Positions 1-8,292 of a stretch of 64,000 bases of DNA are shown piece by piece; positions within the stretch are counted from its first letter, which is position 1; every line of letters begins with the position of its first letter. The notes below the pieces were generated by a model that saw only the letters and a list, made by a program, of their open reading frames with translations, did not search any database and was not told the DNA's origin. The stretch is from Chersky-840 sp963764205 (GTDB taxonomy: Bacteria; Actinomycetota; Acidimicrobiia; Acidimicrobiales; UBA8190): positions 1,240,001 through 1,304,000 of the forward strand of contig CAVXRN010000002.1 in NCBI GenBank assembly GCA_963764205.1, read 5' to 3'. Both the position numbers and the translations under genes were made by a program.

Positions 1-82
1 GACATGTCGTCCTCCCTGGATCGTCGACCTCAACCGCCCCAGCCCACTCCCAGGAACAGGGCGTGCGCATCGTCGGGGCATG

Positions 83-964
83 TTAGCGAGCGGCGAGGTC
101 CCGCACACCGGCGAAGAGGTCGTCTTCGACGACGCCGTCGCCGGTCGGCCCCACCAGGCTTCGAGCCAGGATGTACTCGTCGACGGGGTGGATCGTCCGG
201 GCCACCTCGGGCGGAAGCCCGAACCAGAAGGGTGAGGTCGGGTCGACCTGGGTGGCATGGGCCAACAGGGCCTGGCGGCGGACGTCGGCGTAGTCGGAGA
301 TGTCCACGGCGGTGGTGTAGGTGCGGGTCATCTTGCTGGCCCGCTCGCGCCAGGCCTCGTCGAACGGTGACTCCAGCCCGAGCTCGACGAACTTCTCGTG
401 CATCGCCATGACGCGGGCCGCCGACCACCCCACGTAGTAGAGCTTCAGCGGGGCGAAGGCCTCGCCCGCCTCGGGATAGGCCGACGCGTCGCCGGCGGCG
501 TCGAACGCGGCGACCGAGATCTCGTGATCGCGCAGGTGGTCGGGGTGGGGGTAGCCCTGTTGGTCGTCCTCGTAGGTGACGATCACCTGGGGGCGCACCC
601 GCCGGATGACCGCCACGAGGCGGCCCACCGCCTCCTCCAACGGGGCCTGGGCGAAAGAGTCGGGGCGGGCGTTGGCGGGAGTGTCCTTCATCCCCGAGTC
701 GCGATAGCCCAGCATGACCAGCTCGTCATAGCCGATCAGCTCCGCGGCCGTCTCGAGCTCGCGCCGGCGCACCCCGGCCAGATCGGCCCGCACCTCGGGG
801 GTGTCCATGGCCGGGTTCAGAATGTCGCCCTCCTCGCCCCCCGTGCAGCACACGAGCACCGTGCGGATGCCTTCGGCGTGGTAGCGCGCCACGGTGGCGG
901 GGCCCTTCGACGCCTCGTCGTCGGGGTGGGCGTGGACGGTCAGCAGACACAAACGGGTGCTCAT
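83..964 (-). CDS. mca: Mycothiol S-conjugate amidase (Mca)
   Basis: A 293-residue LmbE/PIG-L family zinc amidase. It has the N-terminal AHPDDE motif (His13, Asp15, Asp16) and a later GYPHPDHLRDHE stretch that supplies the third metal ligand. Mca hydrolyses mycothiol conjugates of electrophiles to glucosamine-inositol plus a mercapturic acid for export. The family also includes the biosynthetic deacetylase MshB; the full length and the HPDD/HPDH arrangement fit Mca better, but MshB activity cannot be excluded from sequence. The start is the ATG before STRLCLL; the open frame extends further upstream only as an antisense shadow of pspA. It diverges from the pspA operon. Confidence 0.88.
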   Translation of the reverse strand: MSTRLCLLTVHAHPDDEASKGPATVARYHAEGIRTVLVCCTGGEEGDILNPAMDTPEVRADLAGVRRRELETAAELIGYDELVMLGYRDSGMKDTPANARPDSFAQAPLEEAVGRLVAVIRRVRPQVIVTYEDDQQGYPHPDHLRDHEISVAAFDAAGDASAYPEAGEAFAPLKLYYVGWSAARVMAMHEKFVELGLESPFDEAWRERASKMTRTYTTAVDISDYADVRRQALLAHATQVDPTSPFWFGLPPEVARTIHPVDEYILARSLVGPTGDGVVEDDLFAGVRDLAAR

Positions 965-1108
965 GACCTGCACGGTACCCGGCCCATGTGCCCCCACGAA
1001 CCGTGCCCCGGGGCTGGGCGCCTGGGCTCCCCACCTGGGCGTTGCGGGCCCGGGCCGGCCCGTGGCGCGGCTCTGTGACGATGCCCCTCCCCTATGATCT
1101 TTGGTGCG

Positions 1109-1903
1109 ATGGGTGCCTTCCAGCGGTTCCTGAACATCTTCCGGGCCAAGACCAACAAGCTGCTCGACCGGGTCGAGGACCCCCGGGACACCCTCGACCT
1201 GTCGTACGAGAAGCAGCTCGAGAACATGCAGAAGATGCGCCGCAGCATCGCCGAGGTGGCCACGGCCAAGAAGCGCATCGAGATCCAGGCCAACCAGCTG
1301 CAGCAGCAGGCGGCGAAGCTCCAGGACCAGGCCCGGATGGCACTGGGCCAGGGCCGCGAGGACCTGGCCCGGGAGGCGCTGAGCCGCAGGGCGACCATCG
1401 AGGCGGAGCTCACCGAGCTCGAGACCCAGCACGCCCAGATCGCAGCCCAGCAGGACAAGCTGCTCGAGACCTCGGGGCGCCTCCAGGCTCAGGTCGCCGC
1501 CTTCCGGACGCGCAAGGAGACCCTGAAGGCGAGCTACACCGCGGCGCAGGCTCAGACGAGCATCGGCGAGGCGGTGGCGGGCATCTCGGGCTCCATGAGT
1601 GACGCCGGCGCCACCATGCAGCGCGCCGAGGACAAGATCGCCGAGATGCAGGCACGCGCCGGTGCCATCGACGAGCTCCTGGAGTCGGGTGCGCTCACCG
1701 ACCTGAGCTCGAGCACCGACGACATCCAGGCCAAGCTGAACAAAGTCAGCGCCACGTCCCAGGTCGAGCTGGAGCTCGCCGCACTGAAGAACGAGTTGGC
1801 GGCTCCCACCGCGCCGTCGCCGGCGCCCAGCGCCCTTCCCCCCTCCCCCACCGACCAACCCGCGACACCACCCCCTGTGTCCCAACCCGAGGTGCATCCC
1901 TGA
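1109..1903 (+). CDS. pspA: PspA/IM30 (ESCRT-III-like) phage-shock protein A
   Basis: About 264 residues, almost all predicted coiled coil (roughly residues 25-215), beginning MGAFQRFLNIFRAKTNKLLD, the amphipathic helix typical of PspA. The C-terminal 30 residues are Pro/Ala/Ser-rich. PspA proteins oligomerise on the inner face of the membrane and stabilise it under stress. The ATG at 1109 is preferred over the one at 1094 because it places the amphipathic helix at the N-terminus. The stop codon overlaps the htpX start (TGATG), so the two are translationally coupled, and pspAB follows, a common actinobacterial arrangement. Confidence 0.9.
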   Translation: MGAFQRFLNIFRAKTNKLLDRVEDPRDTLDLSYEKQLENMQKMRRSIAEVATAKKRIEIQANQLQQQAAKLQDQARMALGQGREDLAREALSRRATIEAELTELETQHAQIAAQQDKLLETSGRLQAQVAAFRTRKETLKASYTAAQAQTSIGEAVAGISGSMSDAGATMQRAEDKIAEMQARAGAIDELLESGALTDLSSSTDDIQAKLNKVSATSQVELELAALKNELAAPTAPSPAPSALPPSPTDQPATPPPVSQPEVHP

Positions 1904-2832
1904 TGGCGATCAACCGCCGCATCCCCGCCGACCACGGCCTCACCGTCCGAATCTTCGTGACCGGACTGCTCATGGTCCTGCTCTATGCCCTTGTCATCGG
2001 CATCCTCTTCGCCGTCGGCCTGAACCTCGGAGTAATCCTGGTGTTCGCGGCCGCGTTCTTGTTCTGCCAGTACTGGTTCTCGGACAAGATCGCCCTGTTC
2101 GGCATGCACGGGCGCATCGTCACCCCGGAGCAGGAGCCCGAGCTGCACGGCATCATCGATCGGCTCTGTGCCCTCGCCGACATGCCCAAGCCACGGGTGG
2201 CCATCGCGGATGTCGACATGCCCAACGCCTTCGCCACCGGTCGGAACCCCAAGAACGCCGTGGTGTGCGCGACCCGCGGCATCATGCGGCGCCTGGACGA
2301 GCCCGAGCTCGAGGCGGTCCTGGCGCACGAGATCTCACACGTGGCGCACCGCGACGTGGCGATCATGACCATCGCCAGCTTCCTCGGGATGGTGGCCGGC
2401 CTCATCACGCGGTTCACGCTCTACGCCGGGATCTTCGGCGGCTTCGGCGGAGGGGGCAACGATCGGAACGGGGCCGGACAGGCCGCCATGATCGAGCTCG
2501 CCGTGATCGTGGTGTCGGCCCTCATCTACGCCATCAGCTTCCTGCTCACGATGGCGCTGTCGCGCTATCGCGAGCTGGCCGCCGACCGGTCCGGCGCCAT
2601 CCTCATCGGGCGACCGTCGCTGCTGGCCTCGGCGCTCGTGAAGGTGACCGGGGAGATGTCACGTATCCCCACCCGCGACCTGCGCTCGGCCGAGCACTTC
2701 AACGCCTTCTACTTCACCCCCGCGTTGGCCCAGGGGTCGAGCCTGTCGTCGTTGTTCTCCACCCACCCGCCGCTGCAGAAGCGCCTTGACCAACTGGCCA
2801 AGCTCGAAGCCGAGATGAACCAGCCCGGATGA
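1903..2832 (+). CDS. htpX: HtpX-family zinc metalloprotease (M48)
   Basis: A 309-residue integral membrane protease. Two hydrophobic segments precede the HEISH zinc motif (His142, Glu143, His146), more hydrophobic segments follow, and ELAAD supplies the downstream Glu ligand. HtpX degrades misfolded or damaged membrane proteins. Its start overlaps the pspA stop by one base and PspAB follows 49 bp later, so membrane-stress protection is the likely shared job. Length is normal for the family (about 290-310 residues). Confidence 0.92.
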   Translation: MAINRRIPADHGLTVRIFVTGLLMVLLYALVIGILFAVGLNLGVILVFAAAFLFCQYWFSDKIALFGMHGRIVTPEQEPELHGIIDRLCALADMPKPRVAIADVDMPNAFATGRNPKNAVVCATRGIMRRLDEPELEAVLAHEISHVAHRDVAIMTIASFLGMVAGLITRFTLYAGIFGGFGGGGNDRNGAGQAAMIELAVIVVSALIYAISFLLTMALSRYRELAADRSGAILIGRPSLLASALVKVTGEMSRIPTRDLRSAEHFNAFYFTPALAQGSSLSSLFSTHPPLQKRLDQLAKLEAEMNQPG

Positions 2833-2881
2833 GGCAGCTGCCCCGCGCCGACATCCCACCCGCCCTGACGACAGCCTGCTG

Positions 2882-3604
2882 ATGGGCCTCTTCGACACGC
2901 TCCTGGGGCGGACCAAACCCGTCCGGGCCAACCTCGACGCGCTCTTCTCGTTGCCGTCCGCCGCGATCACCTTGCAGGTGACGGCGGGACTCGTGCCCAC
3001 GGGACGGGCCGGGGTGTGCTTCAAGCCACCCGCGGGGCAGCCCTTCGCCGACGTGCAGGCCGAGCTCGAGCAACTCCTCGCCACGCCCGACGACCCCGGT
3101 CCCGTTCCCTCCCCCTCCGGCACCGGCGCCACCGGCACCGGCACCGGCGCCACCGTGCCGGCCGCGGCGGGAGCCCCGGCGCAGCCGACGGTGCGCCATG
3201 TGGGCGACAAGTTCGGATACCGGTGGATCATCGTCGAGGCCGCCGCCATCGACGACCTCGTCACGCGCGTGCACATGGTGCACGCCTCGCTGCAGGACGC
3301 GGGGTGGAGCACGCAGTTGCTGTGCTCGGTCTTCGGCTTCGCGCCCGGGGCGCAGCAGGGGGACGGGTCGACCAGCGACGCGGGAGCACCCGAGGCCAGC
3401 GGGTCGAGCGCGGAGTCCATCACCCGGCCGCTGTACCTCGTCTACCTGGCCAAGCAGGGGACGTTCTACCCCTTCGCCCCCACAGGGGGTGAGCAGCGCG
3501 ACAACGAGCTCGAGCTGCGCCTGAAGGGCATGTTGGCCGAGGACCTCCCCATCGAGCCCGACCTGACGCGGTGGTTCCCGATGTGGGACCTCCCCATCGC
3601 CTGA
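2882..3604 (+). CDS. PspA-associated protein PspAB
   Basis: A 240-residue protein starting MGLFDTLLGRTKPVRANLDA, the hallmark opening of the actinobacterial PspAB family found with pspA and htpX. A Gly/Thr/Ala/Pro-rich linker of about 30 residues (around residues 75-105) interrupts the first third. No catalytic motif or membrane segment is visible. The role is inferred only from conserved linkage to PspA; the biochemical function is unknown to me. It is the last gene of the three-gene operon and is followed by a hairpin. Confidence 0.8.
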   Translation: MGLFDTLLGRTKPVRANLDALFSLPSAAITLQVTAGLVPTGRAGVCFKPPAGQPFADVQAELEQLLATPDDPGPVPSPSGTGATGTGTGATVPAAAGAPAQPTVRHVGDKFGYRWIIVEAAAIDDLVTRVHMVHASLQDAGWSTQLLCSVFGFAPGAQQGDGSTSDAGAPEASGSSAESITRPLYLVYLAKQGTFYPFAPTGGEQRDNELELRLKGMLAEDLPIEPDLTRWFPMWDLPIA

Positions 3605-3625
3605 GCGCGCCCTCGAGCGATGGGG
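3592..3625. terminator. Hairpin between convergent genes
   Basis: CCCCATCGC at 3592-3600 pairs perfectly with GCGATGGGG at 3617-3625 across a 16-base loop. The hairpin overlaps the pspAB stop and lies before the end of the convergent leftward gene, so it could serve both strands. There is no U-run. Confidence 0.45.
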
Positions 3626-3630
3626 CGGCC

Positions 3631-4608
3631 TCAGCGCCGTCGCGCCGGCACGGCGTAGGGGTCCCACGCCGGAGGTCGGGCGTCGAGATCCTCGAAAACG
3701 TCGCACGCACGGTCGACGACGTCGTCGGGGTCGAGGGTGCTCACCGACCCCGGCGCCATGTGGAGGGCGCCGGTGATCGCCCCGGCACCGTCGAACACCC
3801 AGCGTCCCCCCGCCGTCTCGGCCCGGGTCAGCTCGCCTGCCAGGGCGTCGAGGTCGACGCGCGGTCGGGGTCGCAGGTGTTCGAGCCGGACCCAGGATTC
3901 GTAGCGATAGCGGAGCTCGACGACGCCACCGGCGATGGTGGCCACGCGCAGGCACGGCGTGCTCGAATGCACCGCGGCGCGGTGCAGCGGTGCGCCCTCC
4001 CACGTCGCTCCGGGTGCGTCGGGATGCGAGGTGTCGACGCGGACGACGGCGAGGTCGTGCTCGGGACGCTCCTCGATGATCGCCCATCCCTCGGACAACG
4101 CGAGGACCGACGCGTCGAAGGCGCCAGCTTCCTCGGCCCAGAGCGTCCGGTACCGCTCGGGGTCGGCGACGAGCCCCGGCAGGGTGGCCAGCGCCTCGGT
4201 GGCGTCACCCAAGGCCCCGAGGGCGAAGGCCACCAGCGCGGCGCGGCGGTCGACCACGACGTCAAAGTCGCCCGCCCGAGCCGCCTCGACGAGCGCGGCG
4301 CCGTGCTCGGCGGCCAGCCCCTCCACACAGAGCAGGGCCAAGGCGATGACGCCGTCGGCGTCGTAGTGGTCGATAGTGGCGACGTCGACCCCGTCGGGCA
4401 GCAGGTCCGGGCGCGCCAAGGCGCGCAGCGCGATCCCGGCCGAGACGTCGTGCCACAGCTCGACGGGGGTCGGGGTGCCCGGCCAATGCGACAATGTGAG
4501 CGCCGTGCCGGGGCGGGGGGCACCGTCGACGATGACGTGGGGGCGGCCCTCGAGGCGCCCGACCGGGACATAGCGAAACGGTGACACCCCGAGTCGGTGG
4601 TCAGCCAC
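3631..4608 (-). CDS. Conserved hypothetical protein (DUF6687-like)
   Basis: A 325-residue soluble protein resembling actinobacterial proteins annotated as DUF6687. A DHYDADGVIAL stretch near residue 80 recalls the Asp-rich metal site of DHH-family phosphoesterases, but no second DHH-family motif was found, so no activity is assigned. The start is GTG and overlaps the end of the pterin dehydratase gene by 8 bases, making it the last gene of a leftward group. Confidence 0.7.
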   Translation of the reverse strand: MADHRLGVSPFRYVPVGRLEGRPHVIVDGAPRPGTALTLSHWPGTPTPVELWHDVSAGIALRALARPDLLPDGVDVATIDHYDADGVIALALLCVEGLAAEHGAALVEAARAGDFDVVVDRRAALVAFALGALGDATEALATLPGLVADPERYRTLWAEEAGAFDASVLALSEGWAIIEERPEHDLAVVRVDTSHPDAPGATWEGAPLHRAAVHSSTPCLRVATIAGGVVELRYRYESWVRLEHLRPRPRVDLDALAGELTRAETAGGRWVFDGAGAITGALHMAPGSVSTLDPDDVVDRACDVFEDLDARPPAWDPYAVPARRR

Positions 4609-4894
4609 CCGGTTCGGCCAGGGCGTCGATGCGCCGGGCCAGGTCGAGGTCGAGGTGGGTGAGCCCGCCTTCGGAATGCGTGGTCAGGCGCAGCGTGACG
4701 ACGTTCCAGCGGATGTCGATGTCGGGATGATGCCCCATGTCCTCCGCCAGCGCACCCACGCCGTTGACATAGGCCAACGCGTCGGCGAAGTCCTTGCCCC
4801 GACGCGTCTTCACGAGCTCGTCCCCCTGTCGCTCCCAGGCCACCCCGTCCGCCAACGAGGCGTCGACCACCGAGGGGTCGAGGATCTCAGGCAT
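4601..4894 (-). CDS. phhB: 4a-hydroxytetrahydrobiopterin dehydratase (pterin-4a-carbinolamine dehydratase)
   Basis: A 97-residue single-domain protein. It contains the family signature MGHHPDIDIRWNVV followed by VTLRLTTHSEGGLT, including the active-site His pair and the later conserved His. The enzyme dehydrates the 4a-carbinolamine formed by pterin-dependent hydroxylases; no hydroxylase lies nearby, and in many bacteria the partner is unclear. It begins 3 bp after the stop of the cyclic-nucleotide-binding gene and overlaps the next gene by 8 bp. Confidence 0.88.
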   Translation of the reverse strand: MPEILDPSVVDASLADGVAWERQGDELVKTRRGKDFADALAYVNGVGALAEDMGHHPDIDIRWNVVTLRLTTHSEGGLTHLDLDLARRIDALAEPGG

Positions 4895-4897
4895 CGC

Positions 4898-5272
4898 TCA
4901 CGTGGACTCCGACGGGGCGAAGAGCTCGTCGTAGTCGCGTAGTCGGGCGGCGAGCGCTCCCATGATGCCGAGCGCGAACGTCGGTGTCTCGTGCACCAGG
5001 AAGAGGAAGAGCTTTTGATCGATCTCGGCCACGGTCGTCTCCACCGTGGCCACCGCGTTGAGGTTGCGGGGCAGGTGGTCGATGAGGGCGCGTTCGCCGA
5101 AGACGTCGTTGGGCCCGAGCCAGGCGACCACGATCGGGCCCTTCCGGAGCTCGACGGCACCGGAGACGACGCCGAACATGTGTGTTCCGACATCACCTTC
5201 GGCATAGATGGTCTCGCCCGGCGAGAACGATCGGTGCACCAGGGCGTTGACGAAAAGGCTCTCGGCTGTCAC
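4898..5272 (-). CDS. Cyclic nucleotide-binding (CAP_ED) domain protein
   Basis: A 124-residue protein that is essentially one cyclic-nucleotide-binding beta-roll: FSPGETIYAEGDVGTHMFGVVSGAVEL, then VAWLGPNDVFGERALIDHLPRN with the phosphate-binding cassette. There is no DNA-binding helix-turn-helix, so it is a stand-alone sensor rather than a Crp regulator. The start chosen is the GTG at 5272 before TAESLFVNAL; the open frame runs further upstream but reads as low-complexity Arg/Gly shadow sequence. The ligand is unknown. Confidence 0.75.
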   Translation of the reverse strand: MTAESLFVNALVHRSFSPGETIYAEGDVGTHMFGVVSGAVELRKGPIVVAWLGPNDVFGERALIDHLPRNLNAVATVETTVAEIDQKLFLFLVHETPTFALGIMGALAARLRDYDELFAPSEST

Positions 5273-5310
5273 CCGTCGTCCTCGGGTCGTGTGTCGCAGA
5301 GCACGGGGGT

Positions 5311-5592
5311 TCAGTTCACCGGTCCAAACGGGAGGGAGTTGATGGCGGCGTCCGCCACCTTCTGACTGTCGAAGATGCCCTCGGGCGTCGGGTCGTCGGC
5401 TCGTCGCAGGTCGTCGCCATCGGTTGCCGCGACCATCTCCGCCTCGACCAATGGACCGGTGAAGGGGGTGGCAGGCGGGGGGTCGTTGCCCTCGTCGAGC
5501 CCGTCGCGCACGAGCTCCGTGGGCGCGCCGTCGGAGAACCACCGGTCGGTGTGGATCTTGTAGGGGTCCCGATACCAGCCTTCGGCTCGCAC
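5311..5592 (-). CDS. Small DUF2510-like hypothetical protein
   Basis: A 93-residue acidic protein that opens with GWYRDPY and then DRWFSDGAPTELVRD, the same layout as the DUF2510 motif (PGWYPDP followed by a Trp/Asp-Gly-x-Trp-Thr element). The remainder is Asp/Pro-rich with no membrane segment. It starts with GTG, 32 bp after the fumC stop, and is probably cotranscribed with fumC. Confidence 0.6.
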   Translation of the reverse strand: MRAEGWYRDPYKIHTDRWFSDGAPTELVRDGLDEGNDPPPATPFTGPLVEAEMVAATDGDDLRRADDPTPEGIFDSQKVADAAINSLPFGPVN

Positions 5593-5624
5593 GTCGACAA
5601 TGGTAACGAAATCGCCTCGGTGTG

Positions 5625-7013
5625 TCAGGGGTGGGTCATGTCCTGGGGCCGGACGGCCCGGTCGAACTCCTCGCCCGTGAGGTGCCCGAGCGCCACGGCC
5701 GACTCCCGCAACGTGGTGCCTTCGGTATGCGCCTTCTTGGCCACCTGGGCGGCCTTGTCATACCCGATGAGCGGGTTGAGCGCGGTGACGAGCATGAGCG
5801 AGTTCTCGAGGTGGCGCTGGATCTGGGCCCGGTCGGGCTCGAGACCGACCACGGCGAACTCACGGAAGGCGTGACACGAGTCCGCCAACAACGTGATCGA
5901 GTGCAGGATGTTGCGGATGATGACGGGCTTGTTCACGTTGAGCTCGAGATTTCCCCGGCTCCCGGCCACCGCCACCGCGGTGTCGTTCCCCATGACCTGG
6001 ATGCAGACCATGATCATCGCTTCGCACTGCGTCGGGTTCACCTTGCCCGGCATGATCGACGAGCCCGGCTCGTTGGGCGGCAGGACGAGCTCGCCCAGCC
6101 CGCTTCTCGGGCCTGAGCCGAGCCACCGGATGTCGTCGGCGATCTTCGTGAGCGACACCGACAACGTGCGCAGCGTGGCGCTCGCCTGGACGAGCGCGTC
6201 GTGGGCGGCCAGGGCTGCGAATTTGTTGGGGGCAGAGACAAAGGGGAGCCCCGTGATGCGCGCGATGTGGGCCGCCACGCGGTCTCCGAATTCCACGTGC
6301 GCGTTGAGGCCCGTGCCCACGGCGGTGCCGCCCAACGCCAGCTCGTAGAGGTCGGGGAGACAGCCGTCGAGGCGCTTGAGGTCCGCGTCGAGCTGGGCCA
6401 CGTAGCCCGAGAACTCCTGGCCCAATGTGAGCGGCACGGCGTCCATGAGGTGGGTACGCCCGATCTTCACGATGTCGGCGAAGGCGTCGACCTTGCGCGC
6501 CAGCGCGTCGCGCAGCGCCCGCACCGAGGGGAGCAGGACGTGGGTGAGCTGTTCGACCGCGGCGATGTGCATCGCCGTGGGGAACGTGTCGTTGGACGAC
6601 TGCGACATGTTGACGTGGTCGTTGGGGTGCACCGGGCTCTTCGATCCCAGCTCGCCGCCGGCGAGTTCGATGGCCCGGTTGGCGATGACCTCGTTGGCGT
6701 TCATGTTGGTCTGCGTGCCGCTGCCGGTCTGCCACACGCGTAGGGGGAAGTGATCGTCGAGGTCGCCTGCGGTGACCTCGACCGCGGCGCGGGAGATCAA
6801 CTCGGCCAGCTTCGGGTCGAGCAGGCCCAGATCGGCGTTGGTGAGAGCCGATGCCTCCTTGAGGATCCCGATGGCGCGGATCATCGACCGGGGCATGACG
6901 TCGTCGCCGATGGAGAAATGGACGAGCGATCGCGCCGTCTGGGCACCCCAGTACCGATCGGCGGGGACCTCGATGGGGCCCATCGAGTCGGTCTCGGTCC
7001 TGGTGGCGGTCAC
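5625..7013 (-). CDS. fumC: Fumarate hydratase, class II
   Basis: A 462-residue homotetrameric, iron-independent fumarase of the TCA cycle interconverting fumarate and L-malate. The superfamily signature GSSIMPGKVNPTQ lies near residue 317, and TGSGTQTNMNANEV and the SSNDTFPTAMH region provide the other active-site segments. Length matches the family exactly. The start is GTG; an in-frame ATG (SMGPIEV) lies 10 codons further on. Confidence 0.96.
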   Translation of the reverse strand: MTATRTETDSMGPIEVPADRYWGAQTARSLVHFSIGDDVMPRSMIRAIGILKEASALTNADLGLLDPKLAELISRAAVEVTAGDLDDHFPLRVWQTGSGTQTNMNANEVIANRAIELAGGELGSKSPVHPNDHVNMSQSSNDTFPTAMHIAAVEQLTHVLLPSVRALRDALARKVDAFADIVKIGRTHLMDAVPLTLGQEFSGYVAQLDADLKRLDGCLPDLYELALGGTAVGTGLNAHVEFGDRVAAHIARITGLPFVSAPNKFAALAAHDALVQASATLRTLSVSLTKIADDIRWLGSGPRSGLGELVLPPNEPGSSIMPGKVNPTQCEAMIMVCIQVMGNDTAVAVAGSRGNLELNVNKPVIIRNILHSITLLADSCHAFREFAVVGLEPDRAQIQRHLENSLMLVTALNPLIGYDKAAQVAKKAHTEGTTLRESAVALGHLTGEEFDRAVRPQDMTHP

Positions 7014-7034
7014 GGGGTCATCACCACCGCGAAA

Positions 7035-7361
7035 CTACCCCCGCTCCACGTGCGCCCGGATCGACGCGCCGTCGTCACTGATCCAGCCCTTGGACCCGGC
7101 GTAGTCGAGCATGGCCCTGAAGTCGCCCTCCCACGAGTCGCTCACCGAGCCCGCCGCCAGGCGGCGCACCGCCTCCACGTCGATCAGGGCCTCTCCGTCC
7201 CCGTCGAGGACACCCACGGTCTGCGCCCGCAGGGCGTCGTCGAGGGCGGCCGCGTCACCGGTGCCCCGGACCTCGACGTGGAAGCGCCCGCAGTCGGCCG
7301 GTTCCTCGAGCACCACCGTCGGCGGTGCAACCCCTATGTCGACGACGACCCGCACTCGCAC
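7035..7361 (-). CDS. Hypothetical protein
   Basis: About 108 residues, beginning VRVRVVVDIGVAPP with alternative GTG starts at 7361 and 7355. It has alternating hydrophobic beta-like and acidic segments and no recognised motif. The open frame continues upstream through the 15-bp tandem repeat (reading as ANGEP units), but that extension is low-complexity and lacks a credible start. It lies directly downstream of the SDR gene and may be the last member of that cassette. Confidence 0.5.
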   Translation of the reverse strand: MRVRVVVDIGVAPPTVVLEEPADCGRFHVEVRGTGDAAALDDALRAQTVGVLDGDGEALIDVEAVRRLAAGSVSDSWEGDFRAMLDYAGSKGWISDDGASIRAHVERG

Positions 7362-7379
7362 TCCTCTCGTCTCAGTCGG

Positions 7380-7494
7380 TTCACCATTGGCCGGTTCACC
7401 ATTGGCCGGTTCACCATTGGCCGGTTCACCATTGGCCGGTTCACCATTGGCCGGTTCACCATTGGCCGGTTCACCATTGGCCGGTTCACCATGG
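7380..7494. repeat. 15-bp tandem repeat, seven perfect copies plus a partial
   Basis: TTCACCATTGGCCGG is repeated seven times without change (7380-7484). The eighth copy, starting at 7485, runs into TTCACCATGGCATGG, which is the 3' end of the SDR gene. Read leftward, the array follows the SDR stop codon directly, and the unit resembles that gene end, so it probably grew by slippage or duplication there. There are no spacers, so this is not a CRISPR array. Confidence 0.95.
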
Positions 7495-8292
7495 CATGGC
7501 CACGCCGCCGTTGGGCCGGAGGATCTGGCCCGTGACGAATCGTGCCGCGTCCGATGCGAGGTAGAGCACCGCGTGGGCGATGTCCTCGGGTCGGCCCACG
7601 GTGCGCAGCGGCGTGGAGCGGGCGACCGCATCGAGGACGGCTTGGCGATGGGTCTGGTCGACGGTCCCCTCGGCCGAGATGAAGCGCCGGCTCGTCATGG
7701 CGGTCTCGACGAACCCCGGCGCCACCGCGTTGACGCGGACCCCGTGCGGGCCCATCTCCGTGGCGAGGACCCGGGTGAGCTGCACCACGGCCGCCTTGGC
7801 CATGCCGTAGCCGGCCAGGCCCGGCGACGGGGTGTCGATGGCGGCCGAGGCCATGTTGACGATCGAGCCCGAGCCCGCGGCCACCATGACCCGCGCCGCG
7901 GCGCGACAGCCGCGGAAGACGCCGGTCAGGTTGACGGCCAGGATGCGGTCGTAGGCGTCGTCGTCGAAGTCCACGACCGGCGCCTGGAGGATGATGCCGG
8001 CGATGTTGGCCATGACGTCGAGCCGTCCCAGCTCCGCCACCGACTCGTCCACCAGCGCGTCCAGGGCGCCGGGAGCGGTGACGTCGAGCGGGCGGGCCCG
8101 GGCGACGGTGCCCGCCGCCTCGAGCGCGGCGGCGGTGGCGACGGCCCCGTCGTAGTCGAGGTCCGCGCACACGACGGACGCGCCCGCCGCGCCCAGGAGC
8201 TCGGCGCTGGCCCGGCCGATGCCCGACGCCGCGCCGGTGACGACGGCGACGCGGCCCGACAGGTCGAAGGCGCGCAGCGCGTCCGGGCTCAC
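7486..8292 (-). CDS. Short-chain dehydrogenase/reductase (SDR)
   Basis: A 268-residue classical SDR with the Rossmann motif TGAASGIGR near the N-terminus, the NIAG segment, a Ser active-site region (SIVNMASAA) and YGMAKAA supplying the Tyr-x-x-x-Lys pair. Asp after the second strand (CADLDYD) suggests NAD(H) rather than NADP(H). The substrate is unknown. The GTG start overlaps the IclR stop in a GTGA tetranucleotide, so it is translationally coupled to the regulator. Its 3' end abuts the tandem repeat. Confidence 0.85.
   Translation of the reverse strand: MSPDALRAFDLSGRVAVVTGAASGIGRASAELLGAAGASVVCADLDYDGAVATAAALEAAGTVARARPLDVTAPGALDALVDESVAELGRLDVMANIAGIILQAPVVDFDDDAYDRILAVNLTGVFRGCRAAARVMVAAGSGSIVNMASAAIDTPSPGLAGYGMAKAAVVQLTRVLATEMGPHGVRVNAVAPGFVETAMTSRRFISAEGTVDQTHRQAVLDAVARSTPLRTVGRPEDIAHAVLYLASDAARFVTGQILRPNGGVAMPW

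Noticed and set aside
83..1897. A single 604-residue leftward protein including Mca
   Set aside because: The first 300 residues are antisense to pspA; the family N-terminus MSTRLCLLTVHAHPDDE begins at 964.
7380..7494. CRISPR array
   Set aside because: The repeat units are contiguous 15-mers with no spacers, and there are no cas genes.
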